Positions 8,254 to 14,523 of a stretch of DNA of 14,523 nt are shown here, piece by piece (within the stretch, counting starts at the first letter, position 1; every line of letters starts with the position of its first letter). The notes under the pieces were generated by a model. That model did not search any database and was not told the DNA's origin. It saw only the letters and a program-made list of their open reading frames with translations. Position numbers and translations under genes: made by a program. Origin of the DNA: BCD1 sp965230565 (GTDB lineage: Bacteria; Bacteroidota; Bacteroidia; Chitinophagales; Saprospiraceae); the NCBI GenBank assembly GCA_965230565.1, contig CBDDLH010000017.1, positions 1 through 14,523 on the forward strand, given 5' to 3'.

Positions 8254-8284
8254 CAAAGTTAACTGATTTAAGACTCCCCTCAAA
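8254..8284 (-). promoter_or_regulatory. Bacteroidota-type promoter for the four-repeat protein gene
   Basis: Read on the minus strand, TTTG (8284-8281) is followed after exactly 19 bp by TAACTTTG (8261-8254). This matches the known Bacteroidota sigma-factor consensus TTTG-N19-TAnnTTTG. The -7 box lies 31 bp upstream of the ATG at 8222, giving a short leader of roughly 25 nt. It suggests that the gene is transcribed independently of the PorP/SprF gene, whose stop is 102 bp away. Confidence 0.7.
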
Positions 8285-8324
8285 ATCTGAATGTTACCCT
8301 AATTTAAAGGATTGCCAAATCACT

Positions 8325-9371
8325 CTACTTAAACCCCGGCCGACAAACCACACACTCCGATTTTTGACCAAACATATAGGTCATGGACACCTCAGGACCC
8401 GTCCGAAAATTGGAAGCCGCCACCAATGGAGAAAGATTAATTTCGTAAGAAAATCCAATCATCAACGGGTCAAGGTCAATAGTGGCTGTAAGAATACCTG
8501 AATCAAGGATCGGTCTCCCGGCAGCATCATTTTTGGTGATCCTGGCTCCTACTCCAAATATCAACCCCGTTTTGACGATATTCATATGATGGTGCCATTG
8601 CGCTGACGGAACCGCCTGCCAGTACATTATTCCAGGTGCTGGTTTTTGCACCATTGCCAGTGGTCTGAATACCAGATGGTCATATTTCGCCACTTCCCAA
8701 CGAATGGAACCATGAAAAACTACGCGCATATGAACCCTGGAATCGTTTTTATTATCCAGACCCAGAAAGGAATAACTGGGCTGATTAATATGGAATGCCG
8801 AAATGCCCAGTTGTATATTTCTTCGGGTATTATGGTATAAAATACCCGTATTAATATCCAGCATTTTATTGGTAGTGAATCTTTCAAATTCCTCAAAATC
8901 ATCAAGATTTGGGTCATAACCATCTGGACCAAACTGCTCATCAAAACGAAAATCCCTTCCGCCAAGACCATACCACATGGTTCCCGCCTGAACTCCCATA
9001 GCCAAATAAGTCCCCTTGTCAAGTTCATGATGATACGCCAAATTCAAATTCCCCTGGAAAGTTCTGTACACATGAGTTCCGGCCTGGTCATACAAGGCAC
9101 TGGCCCCAAAGGCAAAGAAATCTCCATTATTGGCACAGATCTGAAAATCATAGGACATAAATCCGGTTTTATAAGCCCTTTCTCTAAGCACACTGCTCCA
9201 TTGATCCCTGTACTTTACAGAAAGCCGATGATTCCCTTCCATCAACCCGGCCAAAGCGGGATTCAAATGCAATGGCGCCGTTTCAAATTGTGAAAAATGA
9301 TAATCCTGGGAATGTGAAAGCATCCCTGATAGCAGGAATAGGAAAAGGAGGGTAACTTTTATATTTTGCAT
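8325..9371 (-). CDS. PorP/SprF family type IX secretion outer-membrane protein
   Basis: The start at 9371 gives 348 residues with a signal peptide (MQNIKVTLLFLFLLSGMLSHSQ) followed directly by DYHFSQFETAPLHLNPALAG, the typical N-terminal block of the PorP/SprF family. The family forms outer-membrane beta barrels. In Flavobacterium johnsoniae, SprF is needed for export of the adhesin SprB, and its gene lies just downstream of sprB. Other family-typical segments here are the early KYRDQW block and the aromatic, glycine-rich strands through to the C-terminus. A longer open frame begins at 9455, but its extra 28 residues are translated from a 10-bp DNA repeat and precede the signal peptide, so I reject that start. 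The upstream gene is the large CHU_C-tagged adhesin, exactly the expected partner. I do not give the symbol sprF or porP because many paralogues exist in these genomes. Confidence 0.93.
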   Translation of the reverse strand: MQNIKVTLLFLFLLSGMLSHSQDYHFSQFETAPLHLNPALAGLMEGNHRLSVKYRDQWSSVLRERAYKTGFMSYDFQICANNGDFFAFGASALYDQAGTHVYRTFQGNLNLAYHHELDKGTYLAMGVQAGTMWYGLGGRDFRFDEQFGPDGYDPNLDDFEEFERFTTNKMLDINTGILYHNTRRNIQLGISAFHINQPSYSFLGLDNKNDSRVHMRVVFHGSIRWEVAKYDHLVFRPLAMVQKPAPGIMYWQAVPSAQWHHHMNIVKTGLIFGVGARITKNDAAGRPILDSGILTATIDLDPLMIGFSYEINLSPLVAASNFRTGPEVSMTYMFGQKSECVVCRPGFK

Positions 9372-9386
9372 GTGTGTAATTTTGTT

Positions 9387-9456
9387 GTTTGACATAGATT
9401 GACGTTGTTTGACATGGTTTGATGTGGTTTGACATGGTTTGATGTAGTTTGACATG
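9387..9456. repeat. Seven-unit 10-bp direct-repeat array upstream of the PorP/SprF gene
   Basis: Seven consecutive decamers follow GTTTGACATG or GTTTGATGTG. Units start at 9387, 9397, 9407, 9417, 9427, 9437 and 9447. The last five alternate the two forms as a 20-bp higher-order unit; the first two are more diverged. The 10-bp period is about one helical turn, so identical faces would line up. The array ends 16 bp upstream of the chosen start. Regulatory binding or simple slippage are both possible. Confidence 0.85.
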
Positions 9457-9515
9457 AGTATATGGACAGAACTACTTTAAATCAGATGTTTTCTTGGTGC
9501 GAAACGATAGGGCTA

Positions 9516-9608
9516 TACCGCAGAGGGCCGCTAAGAAGCGCGAAGAACCGCAGATTTGTTTGTTTTTCTCCGCGGAACTCTGCGAAACCTCAGCGAAACT
9601 TTGCGGTA
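9516..9608. repeat. GC-rich imperfect inverted repeat with 10-11 bp sub-units
   Basis: The outer arms TACCGCAGAG (9516-9525) and CTTTGCGGTA (9599-9608) pair with one mismatch. Inward, the CGCTAAG/CGCTGAG and GAACCGCAGA/TTCCGCGGAGA stretches pair imperfectly around a T-rich loop near 9564-9578. On the minus strand the first arm reads as 10-11 bp units of the type CGCAAAGTTT, CGCTGAGGTTT, CGCAGAGTTC and CGCGGAGAAA. It is much more GC-rich than the flanks. From memory, similar elements recur between genes in Bacteroidota genomes. It would fold in RNA between the adhesin and PorP/SprF genes. Confidence 0.75.
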
Positions 9609-9648
9609 CAACTCTCTGTGTCTCCATGATTGAATAAAGTATTTTGAT

Positions 9649-9681
9649 CAAAACTAATTTTGTCCTACTAATAAGTTCCAA
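9649..9681 (-). promoter_or_regulatory. Candidate promoter for the PorP/SprF gene
   Basis: On the minus strand, TTG (9681-9679) is followed after 22 bp by TAGTTTTG (9656-9649), a full match to TAnnTTTG. The spacing is long but inside the range reported for Flavobacterium. If used, the leader would be about 270 nt and include both the GC-rich inverted repeat and the decamer array. Confidence 0.35.
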
Positions 9682-9701
9682 TTCATTTTAATTTACAGCT
9701 C

Positions 9702-9753
9702 CTGAAAACTGGTACTGGTACTGCCGACTAAAGACTGTGGACTGAAGACAGAT
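9702..9753. repeat. Degenerate heptamer array abutting the adhesin stop codon
   Basis: GACTAAA, GACTGTG, GACTGAA and GACAGAT follow one another at 9726-9753, directly beside the stop codon of the adhesin gene (TGA, 9756-9754 on the minus strand). They are preceded by a looser run of ACT-containing units (two copies of GGTACT at 9711-9722). The composition differs from the other repeats in the window. Confidence 0.6.
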
Positions 9754-12700
9754 TCATCGGATCAAAGTAATATCCCCCTTATACGTAATCCGCTCCCCGT
9801 CCACAAAGTCAATAACTGCATACCAGACATAAACTCCAGACGCAGCTTTTTGTCCGTTCTTCAAAACTCCGTCCCAGGAACCTTTAGCCTCTCCAAGCTG
9901 AAAATCCTTCGCCTGAAACAAGATCTCTCCCCACCGGTCTACCACGGCAAATTCGGCTACCCGGATAATCGATTTCAAAACACTCCTGATTCTGAATACA
10001 TCATTATGTCCGTCATCATTCGGGGTGAATGCATCGGGTACAAAAACATCTTTGTCCTGAATGACTTCGATAAAAACTTCGTCCGTAACCAAACAACCAT
10101 TCTGGTCGGTCATGTAAACCCGGAAAGTAACATCATCAAATGGCCGGGCCTCCGGATAATAACAATCACTGCAATCCAGACCAGCCTCCGGCAACCATTC
10201 AAAAACCGGATCAATAGCATTGTAATTGGCCGTTAAGTCAACTAACTCTCCAAGATAGATAGTGGTGTCCCCCTGAAGGATCTCTACAAAAATGGAATCG
10301 GGTTCATTGATCTGGTAATCGTAAATAGCTGAGCAGCCTTCGGCATCTTGAATAGTCAACACATAATCCCCTGGTAATAACTCACCAAACCGACGGTTGA
10401 CCGACTGATAGTTCACCGGACCTTCAAGTGCAAGGTTGAAAATGGGCGTCCCGCCAATGATTTCTTCAATAATTATCTCTCCGTCTCCATAACCATAACA
10501 GCTTACATCCCTTACACTATCCACAATTTCAATAGGATCGTTTTCAGAAAGCGGAAAAAGATAGGGCACCTCACAGCCATTGGCATCGGTAATGGTACCT
10601 CCATAGTCACCAGCCTCAAGGTTTTGAATCTCAGTAGTGGTAGCGCCCGTTTCCCATAGAAAAGTATATTCAGGAATACCACCTGAAGCCGTAATACTTA
10701 GAGCTCCGTCACTGTAACCGAAACAACTAGCAGGAGTAGCCTCCACAAGTTCTGCAACGATTTGGTCAGGCTGAAAAATCTCAAAATCCTCATTAAATAC
10801 ACAACCATTCGAATCGGTTATTTCAAGGCTGTAATTTCCTGCAAACAATTGGCTCAAACCTGGCGAGCTGGCGCCATTGGACCAGTTATACTGGAAAGGA
10901 GACGTTCCCCCAGAAATATTTACCGTAATCAACCCAGTTGGTTCATTGTAACATATGAGATCTGTGGTAGAATAGGACGCTTCTATATTTTCAAATATCT
11001 CAATTTGTTGAACGGTAGTATCTGAACAAAAGTCCGTATTCACAATGAGTTCCACATTAAAAACACCCTGACCAGGGAAAGTAAATTCCGGCGATTCAGC
11101 AAATATCACACTTCCCTCAAGACCTCCAAAGGTCCAGATATTGGAAACAACATCACCTAAGGACTGATTCTCAAAAGCAAATAAATCACCTTCGCATCCC
11201 TGTCCTTCGGAAGGAGCAAAAGCCGCAACCGGGACCTCATGAATCTCAAAATCCTGCTCCATAGTAGCCGTACAAATCCCATCATTCGTAGCTTCGAGCA
11301 AAACCGTAATCGAAGAAGGATCATCAAAAGCAAAGGATGGATTAGTATTGGAACTCGTAAAACCATTACTGAAGGTCCATTGATAACTATCTGCCCCAAC
11401 AGACAAATTATTGAATTCCAGTACAGCAGGTGCACAACCACCTCCGATTATTTCAAAATCAGGTTCTGGGAAACCTCGAATGAAAACAGGTTGCATGATC
11501 GTGTCCGTACATCCTGCATTATTCGTTACTATGAGTGTAGAAAAATAAGTAGAATCACCTGTTGCATAAACGTGAGAAATATCGCAATCAGAAGCAAAGT
11601 TCCCGTCCCCGAAATCCCAAAAGCAGGAGCCCATATTCGTAGAATTATTTTCAAAAATCACGGCTGAACCTGCACAAAGAGAATCCTGAACGGAAAACAG
11701 AGCTTCCGGTAATGCTTCAATAAAAATATCTTTTGCCAGTTCACTGGTGCATCCATTGGACGATGTTGCATAAAGCATAACCGAATAATTCCCCGGATTA
11801 TCGTAAACATGTTCCGGAGCAGATAAAGAAGAAGTCGTTCCATCACCAAAATCCCAGAGATAACTGGCCACCATCTGTGAGCTGTCATTGACAATAACTG
11901 GATCTCCGGGACAAGCAATCGGTGGAATATCAAAGTTTAATTCAGGAATTGGCATTACAGTGATCTGAACCAGGGTGCTGTCGAACCCGCATGCTGAGGC
12001 AGTAAGTTCAACGGTATAAGTTCCGGGATCTTCAAACACATGGCATGGGTTGGCTTCGGTCGCAACATTGCCATCGCCAAAATCATACACCAGCTCAGCC
12101 CCAAAGGTGGAAAAGTTAGAAAAACAAACAGTATCTCCCGCACAAACCGTAGTCTGATCTACATTGAAAAATGCCTCCACTTCAGTAGGGTGAATGATAA
12201 TGTCACGACTGATAGTATCCGTACCACATGCATTGGAAGTAATTAAAGTGATGGTTCGGGTAACCGTAGAATTGGTGAGATAAAGCAGTTCCGGTGGAAT
12301 AGAATCATTGGAATTGGGAATAGCCGGATCTCCAAAATCCCAGTAAAAGGTATCTGGGTTTCCATAACTGATGTTGATTATGCTTACCTCCTCTCCGGAA
12401 CAATAATTGTTCTGATCCGTCCCAAATTCCGCAACAGGAAGGGGCAAAACCACCACACTATCCAGGGCAACATCGCCCCCACAGCCATTACCAACTTCCA
12501 GACTCAGATAATAAGTAGTATCGGCCCTTCCTGAGGGTAAAACTAAAGTTAGCGGCCCTTCCGCCTGACTGATCAGCGTCGTGTCCTGATACCAGGAAAA
12601 ATTAAGGCTTTCTCCCTGACTTTCGTTCTCCAGAACCACTTCCAGGTCTGCACAACCACTTTGGGGAGCAGTTGAGAAACCAACAAATTCCGGCGGAGAT

Positions 12701-14523
12701 ATAATGTGAACAGTTTGGGTAATTGATAGCTCGCAAATACTATCGAGGGTATACGCTGTAAGCGTAACAGGATAATCTCCGCCTGCATCAAAGATGAATT
12801 CCTGGTCCGGTCCAATAACAGGCCCGGAACCAAAATCCCATTCATAAGCCACGGCACCTTCTGTTTCATTGATAAATTGAGCAGGCACTCCTACACATGC
12901 GCTATCTACTGAAAAAGCAACCACCGGTAGAGGCGAAACGATCAATTCCATTTCATCAAAAGAAGCGCAGCCAACATCTTCATCTGCTAGCGTATAAGTG
13001 AGCAAATAACTTCCTGTATCCAGTTGACTGACCAGAACAGTTCCATCAGGTTGTACGGCAGGATCCCCGGCCCAAACGCCGATATTTCCTTCGCTCCCAG
13101 TTAGATTAATGGATGTTTCGCTTTCGCAAACAATGACATTTTCACCTGCATCTACACCGGCAAAATCAATGATTTCCACCTGAATGTCATCCGATTGTTC
13201 ACAAGTTGTCCCGGGGAATATGGTGTAAGTTAATGTATGAAAGCCTGAAGCTGCCAGAATTAAGTCGAGTTCTCCCACATCAGGATCTGTAATTCCCTCA
13301 CCAGACCAGACACCACCGGAAGGCATCGCTGCCAAATAAACGATACTATCTGAAATACAAAATGCTGTGTCCGGCCCGGCGACTGCTTCGGTTGGGTCGA
13401 TCACATCTAGAGTAAAAGTATCCATGGTGACACAGGCAGCAATGGTCGGACTTGTGTAGGTGAAGATTATTTCGTGTAAACCATTTCCGGCAACGCCACT
13501 GTTGAATACACCATTTTGATTATCCACAATACCCGGGCCCTGCCACGCTCCTACTCCACCTGCAGGGTCAGGCATGAGCTCCAGCAAGGATGGTAAATCA
13601 ATATCTTCAGCAATATCGCACACGGTCACCGTATCCGGAATTTGAACCTGAGGCAATCCTTCTACCATTGCTGTTAGGTCATCCGAGAACAAACAACCAT
13701 TGGCATCCAAAAAAGAATAGGTCAGTGTATTTTGGCCGATATTGGCAGCAGCCGGATCAAAAATTCCGACATCCATATCGGTGATCCCAGCCCCGGACCA
13801 TGTACCGTTTGGTGGTGAAAAGTTTAAGAGACTAACTGGATCTGCATCTTCGCAAAGCATCAGGTCATCTCCCGCTTCCACAGGGGTAACCGGCAGCACC
13901 TCCACTTCAACGGTAGCAGAATCAAAACAAACACCTTCCCCATAACTATAGGTCAGTTCATGAAAACCTTCCCCGGCCCCAGAGGCGATGAAAAGGCTAT
14001 CGGAAATAATGCCTGGTCCTGTCCAGACTCCTCCAGGTGGAAAGCCTTCCAATGAAATCGAGTCTCCATTATTGCAAAATGGTGATCCAACATCTCCGAT
14101 CTGCACCATTTCCAACTGTTGAATTTCTACCATTATTTCCGCAGTGTCAATACCGCAAAAATTCTCCACCACCACCGTCACCAAATGGATTCCTGCTGAA
14201 TCAAAAACAATATCCGCCGGAAAAGCTTCTGAAGATGTATTCGGAAAGGCATTTTCAAAAGTCCAGAAGTAATTGTCAATGGTTCCTCCTGCATAGGTAA
14301 CTTCAGGAGTATAAAACAAAGAGTCGCAGGCAGGATTAACTTCAGCTAATACCGCCGACGGAACATCATTGATAATAAAAACCTGATCCCAGACAGCTTC
14401 TCCGCAAAGATTGGTTGTGGTCATAGTGACGGTATATTCACCTGGAGCCGTAAAAGGAAAGTCAAGAGGAGTTGGTAACCCTGTAATACTATCCAAAACA
14501 ATAGTTCCGTCCCAACTGATCTC
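9754..14523 (-). CDS. Giant PKD/SprB-repeat surface protein with type IX (CHU_C, type B) sorting domain, 5' end missing
   Basis: The frame is open to the window edge, so 1589 residues are seen and the N-terminus is outside. A TTG at 14496 is internal; the preceding residues (EISWDGTIV) continue a PKD domain. Numbering from 14496: PKD domains at 1-45 (part) and 46-125; five Ig-like repeats with a W-x-G motif at 128-523; about eight PKD domains at 524-1168, most with W-D/T-F-G or DFGDG; three SprB-type repeats at 1169-1400 (CYNEPTG, CFGYSDG, CYGYGDG, each followed by a GG(T/I)P-like turn); a pre-terminal Ig-like domain at 1401-1480; and the gliding-motility-associated C-terminal domain at 1481-1580 (VFVPDAFTPNDDGHNDVF, WDG, SGVYVW). 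The last is the type B signal for type IX secretion. Many domains hold a cysteine pair that could form a disulfide. The protein is acidic and repetitive, as in adhesins. The PorP/SprF gene follows downstream, the usual export partner. Its ligand is unknown. Confidence 0.95.
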   Translation of the reverse strand, partial: EISWDGTIVLDSITGLPTPLDFPFTAPGEYTVTMTTTNLCGEAVWDQVFIINDVPSAVLAEVNPACDSLFYTPEVTYAGGTIDNYFWTFENAFPNTSSEAFPADIVFDSAGIHLVTVVVENFCGIDTAEIMVEIQQLEMVQIGDVGSPFCNNGDSISLEGFPPGGVWTGPGIISDSLFIASGAGEGFHELTYSYGEGVCFDSATVEVEVLPVTPVEAGDDLMLCEDADPVSLLNFSPPNGTWSGAGITDMDVGIFDPAAANIGQNTLTYSFLDANGCLFSDDLTAMVEGLPQVQIPDTVTVCDIAEDIDLPSLLELMPDPAGGVGAWQGPGIVDNQNGVFNSGVAGNGLHEIIFTYTSPTIAACVTMDTFTLDVIDPTEAVAGPDTAFCISDSIVYLAAMPSGGVWSGEGITDPDVGELDLILAASGFHTLTYTIFPGTTCEQSDDIQVEIIDFAGVDAGENVIVCESETSINLTGSEGNIGVWAGDPAVQPDGTVLVSQLDTGSYLLTYTLADEDVGCASFDEMELIVSPLPVVAFSVDSACVGVPAQFINETEGAVAYEWDFGSGPVIGPDQEFIFDAGGDYPVTLTAYTLDSICELSITQTVHIISPPEFVGFSTAPQSGCADLEVVLENESQGESLNFSWYQDTTLISQAEGPLTLVLPSGRADTTYYLSLEVGNGCGGDVALDSVVVLPLPVAEFGTDQNNYCSGEEVSIINISYGNPDTFYWDFGDPAIPNSNDSIPPELLYLTNSTVTRTITLITSNACGTDTISRDIIIHPTEVEAFFNVDQTTVCAGDTVCFSNFSTFGAELVYDFGDGNVATEANPCHVFEDPGTYTVELTASACGFDSTLVQITVMPIPELNFDIPPIACPGDPVIVNDSSQMVASYLWDFGDGTTSSLSAPEHVYDNPGNYSVMLYATSSNGCTSELAKDIFIEALPEALFSVQDSLCAGSAVIFENNSTNMGSCFWDFGDGNFASDCDISHVYATGDSTYFSTLIVTNNAGCTDTIMQPVFIRGFPEPDFEIIGGGCAPAVLEFNNLSVGADSYQWTFSNGFTSSNTNPSFAFDDPSSITVLLEATNDGICTATMEQDFEIHEVPVAAFAPSEGQGCEGDLFAFENQSLGDVVSNIWTFGGLEGSVIFAESPEFTFPGQGVFNVELIVNTDFCSDTTVQQIEIFENIEASYSTTDLICYNEPTGLITVNISGGTSPFQYNWSNGASSPGLSQLFAGNYSLEITDSNGCVFNEDFEIFQPDQIVAELVEATPASCFGYSDGALSITASGGIPEYTFLWETGATTTEIQNLEAGDYGGTITDANGCEVPYLFPLSENDPIEIVDSVRDVSCYGYGDGEIIIEEIIGGTPIFNLALEGPVNYQSVNRRFGELLPGDYVLTIQDAEGCSAIYDYQINEPDSIFVEILQGDTTIYLGELVDLTANYNAIDPVFEWLPEAGLDCSDCYYPEARPFDDVTFRVYMTDQNGCLVTDEVFIEVIQDKDVFVPDAFTPNDDGHNDVFRIRSVLKSIIRVAEFAVVDRWGEILFQAKDFQLGEAKGSWDGVLKNGQKAASGVYVWYAVIDFVDGERITYKGDITLIR
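12928..14115 (-). repeat. Five tandem W-x-G Ig-like coding repeats in the adhesin
   Basis: Units of about 75-82 residues carry VWTGPGI, TWSGAGI, AWQGPGI, VWSGEGI and VWAGDPA at residues 157, 232, 317, 396 and 474. Most units also share an upstream cysteine (C141, C215, C293, C380, C457), a later glycine with (H/N)xLTY-like strand, and a second cysteine. They differ from the PKD units that follow, which have W-D-F-G instead. I do not assign a Pfam name. Confidence 0.8.

Larger units (their letters stand above)
9372..9753. other. 382-bp non-coding spacer between adhesin and PorP/SprF genes
   Basis: No credible gene lies here. In plus-strand order it holds the decamer array, a low-GC stretch, the GC-rich inverted repeat, a candidate minus-strand promoter and a degenerate heptamer array. 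The one ORF of 69 codons (9472-9681, minus) is a translation of the inverted repeat. Confidence 0.75.

Noticed and set aside
9372..9455. Longer N-terminus for the PorP/SprF protein
   Set aside because: The extra 28 residues come mostly from the decamer DNA array and would bury the signal peptide that starts at 9371.
9387..9456. CRISPR array
   Set aside because: The 10-bp units are directly adjacent with no spacers, and no cas genes are present.
9472..9681. A 69-codon minus-strand ORF in the adhesin-PorP/SprF spacer
   Set aside because: It is a translation of the GC-rich inverted repeat; the repetitive SFAEVSQSSAE-like product is typical of repeat-derived false ORFs, and it lacks a recognisable domain.
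14494..14496. TTG as start of the large adhesin
   Set aside because: Residues upstream to the window edge continue a PKD domain, and there is no signal peptide after the TTG.

Overview
The window is from a member of the Bacteroidota, most likely Saprospiria (Lewinella/Haliscomenobacter-like; this finer placement is inference). The main evidence is on the right. It holds the end of a very large PKD/SprB-repeat surface protein with a gliding-motility-type C-terminal sorting domain (type IX secretion, type B), followed on the same strand by a PorP/SprF-family outer-membrane protein. Lipoprotein signals, a promoter matching the Bacteroidota consensus (TTTG-N19-TAnnTTTG) and the lack of clear Shine-Dalgarno sequences agree with this.

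Left part (1-2539, + strand): the 3' end of a gene of unknown function that runs off the window edge, then a radical SAM protein with CxxxCxxC and a five-cysteine C-terminal region. Both are on the same strand, 162 bp apart, and may or may not be co-transcribed. Centre (2553-6418): a lipoprotein S1-type sulfatase on the minus strand, tail to tail with the radical SAM gene, and then a divergent octaheme c-type cytochrome lipoprotein carrying HEAT-like and TPR repeats. Right part (6534-14523, all minus strand, read right to left): the large adhesin-like protein, the PorP/SprF homologue, and a secreted protein built of four tandem repeats of about 135 residues that I do not recognise. The last gene has its own consensus promoter.

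The intergenic spaces on the right are unusual. They carry four different short-unit repeat structures: a heptamer inverted repeat between the cytochrome and the four-repeat protein; a 10-bp direct-repeat array just upstream of the PorP/SprF start; a GC-rich imperfect inverted repeat with 10-11 bp sub-periodicity; and a degenerate heptamer array ending at the adhesin stop codon. Several spurious ORFs come from these repeats.

The best functional story is adhesin plus PorP/SprF partner: the PorP/SprF barrel is expected to help export or anchor the CHU_C-tagged adhesin at the cell surface through the type IX system. The sulfatase suggests use of sulfated glycans. The octaheme-TPR protein suggests an envelope redox role, with its partner not in view. 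No RNA genes, CRISPR arrays, insertion sequences or phage genes were seen.
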